Shown here in pieces: positions 43,383-52,292 of a stretch of 64,000 nucleotides of DNA. Position 1 is the first letter of the stretch. Each line of letters starts with the position of its first letter. A program made the position numbers and the translations under genes. The DNA comes from an uncultured Bacilli bacterium (GTDB lineage: Bacteria; Bacillota_I; Bacilli_A; RF39; UBA660). The DNA is taken from NCBI GenBank assembly GCA_910584165.1, contig CAJTZU010000001.1, positions 372,001 to 436,000 on the forward strand. Direction: 5' to 3'. The notes under the pieces are model-generated. The model did not search any database and was not told the origin of the DNA. It was given only the letters and a program-made list of their open reading frames with translations.

Positions 43383-44295
43383 ATATCTTTAAATGTTTTC
43401 TAACAGCTCTCCATGAACCAAACATACCTACTAAAACACCAATTAATAAAAGTAATCCAGCAACACTATAAATAAATGGCTCAGGTTTTGTTAAAGTAAA
43501 AATGTTTCCAAATAATTTTCCATCAAAATGATGATACAAAGTAGAATAGCCATAAGTAATAATAATAATTGGAATAATAGAACCAAATACACCTAAAAAT
43601 AAACCTTCAAATAAGAATGGTATTTTGATATTTGTATTAGAAGCACCTACTAAACGCATAATATCAATTTCCCTTTTTCTTGAAAAAATAGTAATCTTAA
43701 TCGTATTTACAATTAAGAAGGCTGTTACAATAATAAGAGCTATAACAACAATATAAGTTCCTTTTGTAATCGCATCAAATACGCCTACTAAAGAATCTAC
43801 CATTTCATCATTATTTTTGACACTATGAACACCCTCTATTTTAGAAATAGCAGCTACTGTCTCATCCATTGTATCAATATCTACTACTTTTACATGATAA
43901 GCATCTTTTAATGGATTATCTTCACGGTTATCCCATTTTTTCATAATGTCTTCATAAGTAGTAGAAGATTTCATCATTTCCTGACGAATACTTTCCTTAT
44001 CATCTAACATAATACCTTCATCACCTGGCAAAATATTTGGTAATTCTCTAATTTCTTCTCCTATTTCAGTAATTCTTTCTGGAGTAACATCTACTTCTAA
44101 GAATGCAACTATTGTTACATCATCTTCTACTTTTTTCATTAAATTATTAACATTTACAGATAAAGTCATAGAAATAGCAACTACTACTAAAGTAATCGTA
44201 ATACAACTAATAGACGCTAAAGAAAGAGAAAAATTACGAATAATACTTTTGAAGGAATCACGAATACTACGAAATAAAATTCTAATTACTTTCAT
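43381..44295 (-). CDS. ftsX: Cell division protein FtsX
   Basis: Membrane partner of FtsE; the FtsEX complex activates peptidoglycan hydrolases such as CwlO during elongation, division and, in B. subtilis, sporulation. 304 residues with four membrane helices (around 20-42, 185-205, 230-255, 275-300) and an extracellular domain between the first two. The ATG at 44295 lies nine bases after GGGGG and overlaps ftsE by 14 bases. The M23 peptidase at the right edge of the window may be a partner hydrolase, but that is inference. Confidence 0.95.
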   Translation of the reverse strand: MKVIRILFRSIRDSFKSIIRNFSLSLASISCITITLVVVAISMTLSVNVNNLMKKVEDDVTIVAFLEVDVTPERITEIGEEIRELPNILPGDEGIMLDDKESIRQEMMKSSTTYEDIMKKWDNREDNPLKDAYHVKVVDIDTMDETVAAISKIEGVHSVKNNDEMVDSLVGVFDAITKGTYIVVIALIIVTAFLIVNTIKITIFSRKREIDIMRLVGASNTNIKIPFLFEGLFLGVFGSIIPIIIITYGYSTLYHHFDGKLFGNIFTLTKPEPFIYSVAGLLLLIGVLVGMFGSWRAVRKHLKI

Positions 44296-44977
44296 GAACA
44301 TATTCCCCCTCTTCATACTCTTTCAAGATTCTTCCTGAATCTAACTCAATAACTCTCTTTTTCATTTTATCTACAATCTCTGTATCATGAGTAACCATAA
44401 TAATAGTTGTTCCTAATTTATTAATAGCCTCTAATACAGTCATAATTTCCATACTAGTTTTCTCATCTAAGTTTCCTGTTGGCTCATCACAGATTAATAT
44501 TTTAGGGCCATTAACAATTGCACGTGCAATCGCTACACGTTGCTGCTCTCCACCTGATAATTGGGTTGGGTATTGTTTAGCCTTATTTTTCAAACCAACT
44601 AATTCCAATACTTTTACTACTTTATTGTAAATCTCTGATTTTGGTAATCCAAAGATTTCAAGAGCAAAAGCAACATTCTCATAAACTGTCAATTTAGGTA
44701 AAAGTTTAAAGTCTTGGAATACAACACCAAGTTTTCTCCTAATTTTATAAATTTTTCTATTTCTAATCTTAGCCACATCTAATCCACCTACTAAGATTTG
44801 TCCTGAAGTAGGTCTTTCTTCCCTATACAACATTTTAATTAGAGTGGATTTACCACATCCTGTCGCTCCTATGATGAAGACAAATTCACCCTTTTTAATA
44901 GATAAATCCAAATTATGAATAGCTGTAACACCATTTTTATATACTTTATGTACATTCTTCATCTTGATTAATTCCAT
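44282..44977 (-). CDS. ftsE: Cell division ATP-binding protein FtsE
   Basis: ABC-type ATPase partner of FtsX. 231 residues. Walker A GATGCGKST, Q-loop QDFKLLP, signature LSGGEQQR, Walker B ILICDEPTGNLD and the D/H-loop THDTEI are all present. The ATG at 44977 is 7 bases after GGGAGG; the longer frame upstream lacks a site. It is coupled to ftsX and lies 13 bases after yitT-like gene. Confidence 0.97.
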   Translation of the reverse strand: MELIKMKNVHKVYKNGVTAIHNLDLSIKKGEFVFIIGATGCGKSTLIKMLYREERPTSGQILVGGLDVAKIRNRKIYKIRRKLGVVFQDFKLLPKLTVYENVAFALEIFGLPKSEIYNKVVKVLELVGLKNKAKQYPTQLSGGEQQRVAIARAIVNGPKILICDEPTGNLDEKTSMEIMTVLEAINKLGTTIIMVTHDTEIVDKMKKRVIELDSGRILKEYEEGEYVHESN

Positions 44978-44990
44978 AATAACTTCCTCC

Positions 44991-45836
44991 CTAAGCACCA
45001 CCAGATACTTCATAAGCATCTGTTACGACAAAAAATGCATTTTTATCGATTTTCAGTATTCCATCTTTTAATTCACAATACTGACTAGTTGGTACAATAC
45101 ACATAATTACTTTTTTAAAGTCCCCTGTATATCCGCCTCTTCCTTCCAATACTGTTACCCCATGAACCATAGAATTCATAATAAACTTTTTTACACTAGT
45201 TTCCTCAGAAGTAATAATATAGAAAGCTTTTGATTGAGATATTCCTAATACCACTTTATCAGTCATCAAACTAATAATATAAAGATTGATAACAGAATAG
45301 ATAAATGTATGAAAATCAAATACCAAAAGAGCAATTAAAATAATAACTCCATCTGTATAAAACATGGCTTTTCCCACATTCATTTTTCCATATTTACTTA
45401 CAATCTGATTCAAAATATCTGTTCCTCCTGTTGTAAAACCAGCTTTAAAAACAAGACCTAGCCCAATACCAGCAACAATAGAACCACATATAATTTCTAA
45501 TAATGGCTCTATTTCGCCTAAAGAAATCATGGCTGGTAATCCTTCTGTTAATTTTACAAAAACAGGATAAAGCAAAGAGCCTAATACCGTTTTTTTAGTA
45601 CTTTCCTTTCCTAAAAAAAACCAACTTAATACTAATAATATTAAAGAACCTATTAAAATGATAATTGAAGGATCCGCGCCTACTAATTTTTTAAAAATAA
45701 CACCTAAACCACCGACACCATAAACTATATTATGTGGTAATACAAAGAAATTATAAGCTAATGAAATTAATAAAACACCAATTAAAAATTCACTATACCT
45801 CTCAACTAGTCGTGTACTACTTTTTTTCTTTTTCAT
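44991..45836 (-). CDS. YitT-family membrane protein with DUF2179
   Basis: A 281-residue protein with about six membrane helices (YitT domain, 17-200) and a C-terminal DUF2179 domain (~215-275) that includes GVTVLEGRGGYTGDFKKVIMCIV. The substrate is unknown. It lies directly against the prfB stop and 13 bases before ftsE, so the order prfB-yitT-ftsE-ftsX is a likely operon. Confidence 0.87.
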   Translation of the reverse strand: MKKKKSSTRLVERYSEFLIGVLLISLAYNFFVLPHNIVYGVGGLGVIFKKLVGADPSIIILIGSLILLVLSWFFLGKESTKKTVLGSLLYPVFVKLTEGLPAMISLGEIEPLLEIICGSIVAGIGLGLVFKAGFTTGGTDILNQIVSKYGKMNVGKAMFYTDGVIILIALLVFDFHTFIYSVINLYIISLMTDKVVLGISQSKAFYIITSEETSVKKFIMNSMVHGVTVLEGRGGYTGDFKKVIMCIVPTSQYCELKDGILKIDKNAFFVVTDAYEVSGGA

Positions 45837-46938
45837 TTATTCCACGCCTTTCTTAAGATAATCTTCTATGAACAAATCTAAATCACCATCTAAGACTTTC
45901 AAAACATTACCAGTTTCTGTATTTGTACGATGATCTTTTACTAAAGAATAAGGATGCATAGTATAAGTACGAATCTGAGAGCCAAAATTAATCTCTGTAT
46001 TTACCCCTTTTAATTCACGAAGTTCCTTTTCTTTCTTTTCTACTTCTTTTTGATAAATTTTATTTTTTAATACTGTCATAGCAATTTCTTTATTACGTAT
46101 CTGGCTTCTTTCATTTTGACAAGTAACCACAATCCCTGTTGGGAAATGAGTAATACGAACAGCACTATCTGTCGTATTAACACCTTGCCCACCTTTTCCA
46201 CTACTACGATAAACATCAACACGAATATCAGTATCTTTAATTTCTATTTCTACTTCTTTCTCTTGATATAATGGAGTAATATCTACAGAAGCAAAAGAAG
46301 TATGCCTTCTGCTATTAGAATCAAAGGGAGAAATTCGTATTAGACGATGAACACCTTTTTCTCCTTTTAGATATCCATAACATTTATTTCCATGAACTAT
46401 CATAGAAACACTTTTAATTCCTGCTTCTTCACCATTTTGATAATCAATTAACTCTATTTTATAATTTTTCTTTTCACAATATCTTGTATACATCCGATAT
46501 AACATATTAGCCCAGTCACAAGACTCTGTTCCTCCTGCGCCTGGATGAATCTCTAAAATAGAATCACAATCATCATATACTCCACTTAGTAAAAGGTCTA
46601 AATGAAATTTTTCTAATTCTCTAGAAATGTCAGTTAATTCTTCTTTTAAAGAGTTTTCTAAATCTTTATCAGATTCTTCTTTTAATAATACTAAAATATC
46701 TAAATTTGAAGTAATTTTTTCTTTTAAGTTTTTGATACCTAGATATTTTTCTTTTAACTGATTACACTCTGATACTATATCACTAGCATTTTCTCTATTC
46801 CAAAAATTAGGAGAAGCTATTTCTTCCTCTATTTCTTTTATCTTTTGTTCCTTACTTGTTGGGTCAAAGAGACCTCCACAATTCATCTACTCTTTTTGCA
46901 TAATCTTGATATGCATAGATTAATTCACTTATCTCCAT
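45837..46938 (-). CDS. prfB: Peptide chain release factor 2 with programmed +1 frameshift
   Basis: RF2 releases peptides at UGA and UAA. The main frame ends 24 codons after the ATG at 46938 in CTT TGA C (46869-46863); a +1 slip at CTT-T continues in the long frame with LDPTSKEQK. A Shine-Dalgarno-like GGAGG lies just before the slip site, as in other prfB genes. The combined protein is ~366 residues, the usual RF2 length. The peptide-release motif SGKGGQG (GGQ) and the stop-codon motif SPF are present. UGA is thus sensed as stop. Annotated in one frame only, it would look 5'-truncated. Confidence 0.95.
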
Positions 46939-46993
46939 ACCTATCCTCCATCTTTAACATTATAACATTAATTCTCTTTTTTTGAAATCCTTT

Positions 46994-47024
46994 TAAAAAA
47001 AAATGCCCTTTTTAGGACATTTTT
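46994..47024 (-). terminator. Hairpin terminator
   Basis: AAATGTCC/GGGCATTT with loop TAAAAA (one G-U) and a long T run on the minus strand, at the end of the YebC-like gene. Confidence 0.75.
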
Positions 47025-47733
47025 ATAATTCGACATTATGATATACATTTTGTACATCGTCTACTTCTTCTAACAAAGTAATCAATCTATTAAATTCTTC
47101 TAAGGATTCGCCTTCTAGTTGAATTCTTTCCTTTGGTAATAAAGAAATTTCATCTACTGTAAATTCTATATCAGATTGTACATTAGTAATAGCTGTTTTA
47201 ATCTTAAATAAATCTTGTGGTTCCCCATAAATCATAATTTCTTCCCCTGACTCTAAATCCACAAAATCTACTTCTTCTGCAATTAAAGCTTCCATTACTT
47301 GTTCTTCTGTTAAACCCTTAAAACCAACTACACATAGATTATCATACATATAAGCAACGCTACCCATAGCACCCATTTTTACATGACATTTATTGATAAC
47401 AGCACGTAAGTCACTAACACTTCTATTAACGTTATCTGTTAAACATTTTACCATTAAAGTAGAGCCCGCTGGTCCAAAAATTTCATAAGTTAAAGTCTCA
47501 TAATCTTCTCCACCACCACTATTTACTTTATCAATAGCTCTTTTAATAACATCACTTGGTACTTGTTCTTTCTTAGCCTTTTCAATTAATCTTTTCAATG
47601 CTGGATTTCCTTCAGGAGTAACTCCACCATTTTTTGCGGTCTGATAAATTTCTTTGGCATACATTCCATACAACTTACCTTTTGCTACTCCAGTTTTCGC
47701 TTTAGCAGCTGCTATATTAGGAAATCTTCCCAT
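47023..47733 (-). CDS. YebC/PmpR-family protein (YeeN type)
   Basis: A 236-residue YebC-family protein. The family includes transcription regulators and translation factors that relieve ribosome stalling at proline runs. The N-terminal MGRFPNIAAAKAKTGVAKG, mid EIFGPAGSTLMVKCLTDN and C-terminal region match the YeeN subgroup. AAAGGAG precedes the ATG. It ends with its own terminator, so it is probably a single-gene unit or with rnc. Confidence 0.9.
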   Translation of the reverse strand: MGRFPNIAAAKAKTGVAKGKLYGMYAKEIYQTAKNGGVTPEGNPALKRLIEKAKKEQVPSDVIKRAIDKVNSGGGEDYETLTYEIFGPAGSTLMVKCLTDNVNRSVSDLRAVINKCHVKMGAMGSVAYMYDNLCVVGFKGLTEEQVMEALIAEEVDFVDLESGEEIMIYGEPQDLFKIKTAITNVQSDIEFTVDEISLLPKERIQLEGESLEEFNRLITLLEEVDDVQNVYHNVEL

Positions 47734-47769
47734 AAAAACACTCCTTTTCTCTCACTATTTTAACACATT

Positions 47770-48471
47770 CTATTCTTGTTCTGCAACCATTTTTTCACTT
47801 TCTAAAGAATCTCCATTTTGAGCTTTCTTTAAAGCATCTTTGGCTGCTAATTGTTCTGCCTCTTTTTTACTGTGAGCAGTACCACTTCCATACACAATAT
47901 CATCAATTTTTACAACAACACTAAACTCTTTTTCGTGTGCTGGTCCTTTTTCACCAATAATAACATATTCTAAGCTCTTCTTATCAGTTTGAACTAGTTC
48001 CTGTAAAATAGATTTATAATCATTAGTAAAATCAATAGTTTTATTCTCAATTAAAGGAATAATATGTTGATAAAGAAAAGACTTTACCTGCTCTATTCCA
48101 CAATCCAAAAACATCGCACCAATGAATGATTCAAAAATATCTGCAACAATTGCGCGATTATGCTTTCCATCTCTTTCTAATTCTCCTTTACCAAGTAATA
48201 ATTCCTCATTTAAACCTAATAAAATAGAATATTCATATAAGGCATTTTCACAGACATAATAACTTCTTAATTTTGTCATTTTTCCTTCTGGCTCATCTGT
48301 ATTTTTATATAAATATTCACTCATAATAAGTTCCAAAACAGCATCCCCTAAATACTCTAAACGCTCATAACTTTCCACATTCTCTTCATGCGCATAAGAA
48401 GTATGTGTGAAAGCTTTCTTATATAATTTCTCATTATGGTAAGGAATATTTAATTTTTCTAATATTTCCAT
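47770..48471 (-). CDS. rnc: Ribonuclease III
   Basis: Double-strand-specific RNase for rRNA processing and antisense RNA decay. 233 residues: catalytic domain with ERLEYLGDAVLELI (the signature) and GAMFLDCG, then a C-terminal dsRBD from ~160. The frame allows an ATG at 48480, but AAAGG overlaps it; the ATG at 48471 has an eight-base spacing. The last ~20 residues (SLESEKMVAEQE) are an acidic tail. smc and ftsY, common neighbours, are not here. Confidence 0.95.
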   Translation of the reverse strand: MEILEKLNIPYHNEKLYKKAFTHTSYAHEENVESYERLEYLGDAVLELIMSEYLYKNTDEPEGKMTKLRSYYVCENALYEYSILLGLNEELLLGKGELERDGKHNRAIVADIFESFIGAMFLDCGIEQVKSFLYQHIIPLIENKTIDFTNDYKSILQELVQTDKKSLEYVIIGEKGPAHEKEFSVVVKIDDIVYGSGTAHSKKEAEQLAAKDALKKAQNGDSLESEKMVAEQE

Positions 48472-48528
48472 ATAACTCATCCTTTACTTTTTAACTATTT
48501 CTATTATATCAAAAAAACGGATTTATGT

Positions 48529-48557
48529 TTTACTTTTTTTAGGATTTTTAGTATAAT
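48529..48557 (+). promoter_or_regulatory. Promoter of yidD, probably giving a leaderless mRNA
   Basis: TTTACT (48529-48534) and TATAAT (48552-48557) are 17 bases apart. The ATG at 48565 begins eight bases after the box, at the expected transcript start. Confidence 0.6.
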
Positions 48558-48564
48558 GTACTAT

Positions 48565-48789
48565 ATGAAATATATTTTAATTGGAATCATTAAATTCTAT
48601 CAAAAAATTCCTGGGCCATGGCATAATAGTTGTAGACATATCCCAACTTGTTCTAATTATGGTATAGAAGCAATAAAAGAATATGGTTCTATCAAAGGAA
48701 GTTATTTAACAATAAAAAGAATATTAAGGTGTAATCCATGGGGAACTTATGGATATGATCCTGTTATAACAAAGGAGCAAATGAAATGA
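48565..48789 (+). CDS. yidD: Membrane protein insertion efficiency factor YidD
   Basis: YidD assists YidC-dependent insertion. 74 residues. The amphipathic N-terminus (IIKFYQKIPGPW) and the Cys-rich block C-x5-C-NYGIEAI with later LRCNPW match the family. An ATG at 48556 overlaps the TATAAT box; the ATG at 48565 lies at the expected transcript start. It overlaps the next gene by four bases (ATGA), so the lipoprotein downstream is coupled. Confidence 0.93.
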   Translation: MKYILIGIIKFYQKIPGPWHNSCRHIPTCSNYGIEAIKEYGSIKGSYLTIKRILRCNPWGTYGYDPVITKEQMK

Positions 48790-49652
48790 AAAATTTAAAA
48801 TTTTTAATACTTATCATTATTTTATTAATCTTTCCAACTGGTTGCTTAGAAAACGATTCTATGGAAGATATCCATATTAGAACTACAGCCTATCCTACAC
48901 GATACATAGTAGAAAGAATGTATGGAAATCATAGTAAAATAGAAAGTATTTATACAAATGGTAGTAAACAAGAAGAAATTGTAAATGATAAACTGCTAAA
49001 AGATTATAGTACAGCAGACTTATTCATTTTCAATGGGAGCAATGAAAATGAAATGAACTACATGTATAAAATGCGTGAATATCATAAAAACTTAAAAATT
49101 ATCGACGTTTCTACTAGTTTAACCTTTGAGCATAGCGTTGAAGAGCTTTGGCTAGACCCAATGAATTTACTAACTATGGCAAATAGTGTAAAAAAAGGAT
49201 TTGAAGAATATATCAATAGTGCTTATCTTACTAATGAAATTGAAAAAAATTATCAGGATTTAAAACAAGATTTAATGCAACTAGATGCTGACTATAGGGG
49301 AATGGCAACTACTGCTAATAGAAATACAATTGTAGTAAGTGATGATGCTTATCTCTATTTAGAAAAGTATGGAATTACTGTTATTTCTTTAGAAGAAAAT
49401 GAAAATTTAACAGAAAAAAATATCTATACTGTAATAGAAATGATAAAAAATGGTGATGTTACTTGTATTTTTACAACTCATGGAAATGACGTAAATGATA
49501 CTGTGAAAGATATTGTTAAAGAAACAAAAGTAGAATTAGTAGAACTGCATAATTTATATACTCGTACAGAGGAAGAAGCAAATAAAGGATATGATTATTT
49601 ATATTTAATGAAAAGTAACTTAGAAATACTAAAAAAACAACTTTATAACTAG
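48786..49652 (+). CDS. ZnuA/AdcA-like lipoprotein with altered metal ligands
   Basis: A 288-residue lipoprotein (lipobox PTGC, Cys at 20) of the metal ABC transporter substrate-binding family. Framework motifs are present: TTAYPTRYIVERMYGN, ELWLDPMNLLTMA, and YLYLEKYGITVISL. The histidines that bind zinc or manganese in relatives (PH, HxW, SHxAFxY) are replaced, e.g. ELW and SDDAYLYL. It may bind another ligand or be a dead paralogue. No permease or ATPase gene is adjacent. It is coupled to yidD by a four-base overlap. Confidence 0.82.
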   Translation: MKNLKFLILIIILLIFPTGCLENDSMEDIHIRTTAYPTRYIVERMYGNHSKIESIYTNGSKQEEIVNDKLLKDYSTADLFIFNGSNENEMNYMYKMREYHKNLKIIDVSTSLTFEHSVEELWLDPMNLLTMANSVKKGFEEYINSAYLTNEIEKNYQDLKQDLMQLDADYRGMATTANRNTIVVSDDAYLYLEKYGITVISLEENENLTEKNIYTVIEMIKNGDVTCIFTTHGNDVNDTVKDIVKETKVELVELHNLYTRTEEEANKGYDYLYLMKSNLEILKKQLYN

Positions 49653-49664
49653 GAGGTATCTTAT

Positions 49665-49850
49665 ATGTTACATAGTTGGAATAAAAAGTTAATATTAGGA
49701 GTTATCCTAATTGCCGCACAAGCAATTATCTATGCCGTTATATCTGGAAAAAGCACTCATTTTACCATTCTAACATTTTTCATCTGCTCTCTACCAGGTT
49801 TAATTGGTGCTTTGTTAATATGGATAGAAAAATCAAGAGGTAGATATTAA
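49665..49850 (+). CDS. Small two-helix membrane protein
   Basis: A 61-residue protein with two hydrophobic segments (residues 9-27 and 33-53) separated by a short polar turn (SGKSTHF), and a basic C-terminus. No family is recognised. AGGAGGT is well placed before the ATG, which supports a real gene. It follows the lipoprotein gene by 12 bases and probably shares its transcript. Confidence 0.7.
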   Translation: MLHSWNKKLILGVILIAAQAIIYAVISGKSTHFTILTFFICSLPGLIGALLIWIEKSRGRY

Positions 49851-49877
49851 AAGGAGAAATTAAATTTCTCCTTTTTT
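49849..49877. terminator. Bidirectional hairpin terminator
   Basis: AAAAGGAGAAAT/ATTTCTCCTTTT with a short loop, shared by the convergent small membrane gene and dacF-like gene. Confidence 0.88.
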
Positions 49878-51056
49878 ATATCTTCTTTTTCTTTTTATAA
49901 TACAAAATATAATAGAACAAATGAAAATAATAACAATACCGATTCCTAGTAAAAAAAGGTTCCACGGAAATTGAAATGGTTTCACGATTTCTTCTTCTAA
50001 ATAAAACTCTTGTCTATCCACTACTTCTCCATCTACTAATATTTGATACTCCCCTATTTTATCACCCTTTTTCATGTTGTAGGAAAGCATATCTACCCCT
50101 TCATATCGATAATCTATTTTACTATTTTTAGATAAATATTTTATTATTTCCTTATCAGAATAAAAAGAATGATTTTCTTCATTTTCATCTGGAATAGTAA
50201 TAAGCAATTGTCTATTTGTTAAAAGAGTTTTATATTCGTATTGATTAAAAAAGTAAAAGTATATCGTATTAGCATCCAAAATATGATAAGGCTTCTTAGC
50301 TTTATAATCTGCATTCGCTGTTACTAATAAATATAAGTTTCCTTCATATTCTGCAATAGACGCTAAGCAAAGTCCTGCTGCATAAGTATATCCTGTTTTA
50401 CTCCCCATTATATAAGAAGTATCCAAATTATTCTTTTCACTTGTTTTTAATAACGTACTTTTAAAAGTATGCTTTTTATTACTTGTCACATATTTTTTAG
50501 TAGTAAATATTTTCTTAAATTCTTCATTTTTTAAAGACTCCTTTAAAATCAAGGCAACATCTTCTACACTAGAATAATGATTTTCAATATCCAATCCTGT
50601 TGTATTTACAAAATGGGTATGCTTTAACTTCCAATCTACTACTTTTCTATTCATCTCTTTTACAAGAGATTCTTCACTTCCGAATAAATGATTAGAAAGC
50701 GCTAAAGCCGCATCTGCACCACTTGGAAGAAGAAGACCATATAACAAATCTTGATAAGTAACTTCTTCTCCTATTTTAAATCCTGCAACAGAAGCATTTT
50801 GCTCTCTCAATCCTTTAAAGTCTTTACTCGTTAAAGTAATTGTTTGGTCTAAATCTTCTATTTTTTCAAGTGCTACAATAGCGGTCATGAGCTTAGTTAA
50901 ACTAGCAATAGAAATTTCTTCACTAGCATCTTTCTCATATAAAGTCTCTTCCTTATCTAAAGAATAAAAATAAATATTTTCTGATTTTACTTCCGGAATT
51001 GCCATTACACTTATTGGAAATAATATTAAAACCAAAAATAATAATATTTTTTTCAT
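49860..51056 (-). CDS. dacF: D-alanyl-D-alanine carboxypeptidase (DacF/DacB-like)
   Basis: Penicillin-binding DD-carboxypeptidase that trims pentapeptides in peptidoglycan. 398 residues: signal peptide 1-19, SXXK motif SLTK at ~52-55 with the acylated Ser, a second motif SGAD in the SXN position, and KTG in GSKTGYT. A C-terminal beta domain and a membrane helix with a basic tail (RRYKKGEI) anchor it. In B. subtilis dacF adjoins the spoIIA operon, as here, though a tRNA and a small gene lie between. Its start shares a base with the previous stop (TAATG). The Asn of the second motif is replaced by Ala. Confidence 0.88.
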   Translation of the reverse strand: MKKILLFLVLILFPISVMAIPEVKSENIYFYSLDKEETLYEKDASEEISIASLTKLMTAIVALEKIEDLDQTITLTSKDFKGLREQNASVAGFKIGEEVTYQDLLYGLLLPSGADAALALSNHLFGSEESLVKEMNRKVVDWKLKHTHFVNTTGLDIENHYSSVEDVALILKESLKNEEFKKIFTTKKYVTSNKKHTFKSTLLKTSEKNNLDTSYIMGSKTGYTYAAGLCLASIAEYEGNLYLLVTANADYKAKKPYHILDANTIYFYFFNQYEYKTLLTNRQLLITIPDENEENHSFYSDKEIIKYLSKNSKIDYRYEGVDMLSYNMKKGDKIGEYQILVDGEVVDRQEFYLEEEIVKPFQFPWNLFLLGIGIVIIFICSIIFCIIKRKRRYKKGEI

Positions 51057-51379
51057 TAAGAATCCTTCTTTTGCATTTTATCATATTGTTTATATAAATA
51101 TTGTACTCCATTCTCTAAATGAAAATAATGAAGAACATAAGGGATTAAAAAAAGAACTAGAATAATCCCTACAAATACAAACATTGGAGAAATAGTAGCA
51201 ACTGCAAAACTAATAAGTGCAAGGAAAGCATAGGCTAAAGTAACTAATAAATGAATCAATCTTTCATGTTGAAAAAATGATATTTTTATCAAATGTTTTT
51301 CAATTACTTCTTGATTTATCTGATTATTTTCAAGAATAGAATCTATTTCAGATATATAATTATATAAATATTTTTTCAT
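51056..51379 (-). CDS. Hypothetical small membrane protein
   Basis: A 107-residue protein. Residues 1-40 are a charged helical part; two hydrophobic segments at ~43-60 and ~67-87 make a hairpin in the membrane; the C-terminus is basic. No family is recognised. TATACT (51401-51396), six bases, GGTGA and then the ATG at 51379 give the short-leader layout used by several genes here. It overlaps dacF's ATG by a base, so the two are co-translated. Confidence 0.7.
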   Translation of the reverse strand: MKKYLYNYISEIDSILENNQINQEVIEKHLIKISFFQHERLIHLLVTLAYAFLALISFAVATISPMFVFVGIILVLFLIPYVLHYFHLENGVQYLYKQYDKMQKKDS

Positions 51380-51485
51380 AAACATCACCAATTAAAGTAT
51401 AGCACTAATTAAAAAAAAGAAAAAGACTCAATAAGTTACAAATGAAAACAAGACCAAAAGCAAGACCAAAGTGTTTTAGAACAAA

Positions 51486-51508
51486 CAAAAACCCTTGAAA
51501 ATCAAGGG
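51486..51508 (-). terminator. Terminator after tRNA-Ser
   Basis: CCCTTGA/TCAAGGG with loop AAA and a T run on the minus strand, 13 bases after the tRNA. Confidence 0.85.
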
Positions 51509-51520
51509 ATTACATTCAAA

Positions 51521-51611
51521 TGGCGGAGCAGGAGGGATTTGAACCCTCGCGCCAGTTGCCCGACCTACACCCTTAGCAGGGGCGCCTCTTCAGCCTCTTG
51601 AGTACTACTCC
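51521..51611 (-). tRNA. tRNA-Ser (anticodon GCU)
   Basis: 91 bases with encoded CCA. Acceptor GGAGTAG pairs CTGCTCC (one G-U). The anticodon loop CTGCTAA gives GCU, reading AGC and AGU. The long variable arm (TAGGTCGGGCAACTGGCGC region) is typical of serine. The T arm is GAGGGTTCAAATCCCTC. It has its own promoter and terminator. No integrase or att repeat lies beside it. Confidence 0.97.
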
Positions 51612-51630
51612 AAAACAACGCTACATATTG

Positions 51631-51659
51631 ATTTTAACATAAATACAAGCAATATTCAA
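51631..51659 (-). promoter_or_regulatory. Promoter of tRNA-Ser
   Basis: TTGAAT (51659-51654) and TAAAAT (51636-51631) with a 17-base spacer. The transcript start would be about 12 bases before the tRNA. Confidence 0.7.
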
Positions 51660-51665
51660 TATATT

Positions 51666-52292
51666 TTAAGCAACTAATTTGTTTTTTAACTTCTGTAGTG
51701 CCTTTTGTTCTTTTCTGGATACCTGCACTTGACTGATACCTAGGATATTAGCAGTTTCCATTTGTGTCCTATCTTCCATATATCGACGATTTAAAATTTC
51801 TAATTCTTCACTACTTAATTGTTGTAATTGTTCACGTAAATAAATCTGATTATCTAAATCTTCTGTTTTTCCAATAGGAACTTCATCAACATCTAAAAGG
51901 ACACTACTACTATAAAGAGCTTCTACTACATATTCCTCTTCTATTTCTAAAAATGAGGCTATCTCCGCAACAGTCGGTTCTCTCATAAGCTTTTGAGATA
52001 GGAGAACACTTGCTTTTTCAATTTTTAAATAAAGAGAGTGTGTTGACCTACTAACTTTAATTCCCCTATCTTCTCGTACTAGTTTTTTCATTTCTCCTAA
52101 AATGTAGCTATAGGCATACGTTGAAAATTTAGTATGAAAATCATCTTTATAATGATAATAAGCTTCTATTAAACCAATACAACCTACTTGAAACAAATCA
52201 TCCTTATTTGCATAATAAGGAAAATACTTCATAATAGAGTAAATTAACTTTTCATGTTCTAAAATTAGAGTTTCTAACTCTCTTTGCTCCAT
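51666..52292 (-). CDS. sigF: Sporulation-type sigma factor SigF
   Basis: A 208-residue sigma-70 family protein without region 1. Region 2 has KDDLFQVGCIGLIEAYYHYKDD and KFSTYAYSYILGEMKKLVREDRG; the SVSRS-like KVSRSTHS starts region 3; region 4 has the helix-turn-helix QMETANILGISQVQVSRKEQKA. The group is the SigF/SigG/SigB cluster of Firmicutes. Overlap with a STAS (SpoIIAA-like) gene by 19 bases and a Spo0A-box-like site upstream favour SigF. In Bacillus SigF is held by SpoIIAB, but no such gene is between them here. Confidence 0.85.
   Translation of the reverse strand: MEQRELETLILEHEKLIYSIMKYFPYYANKDDLFQVGCIGLIEAYYHYKDDFHTKFSTYAYSYILGEMKKLVREDRGIKVSRSTHSLYLKIEKASVLLSQKLMREPTVAEIASFLEIEEEYVVEALYSSSVLLDVDEVPIGKTEDLDNQIYLREQLQQLSSEELEILNRRYMEDRTQMETANILGISQVQVSRKEQKALQKLKNKLVA

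Noticed and set aside
45837..46886. prfB read as a 5'-truncated gene starting at ATG 46886.
   Set aside because: The upstream 24 codons and the frameshift site give a full-length RF2.
51412..51490. Imperfect direct repeat with CAAGACCAAA near tRNA-Ser, as at a possible attachment site.
   Set aside because: No integrase, no second tRNA end copy, and no foreign genes nearby.
51666..52292. The sigma factor as SigB with an RsbV partner.
   Set aside because: No RsbW; a 0A-box-like site, DacF neighbour and other sporulation genes favour SigF, though a phylogeny is needed.
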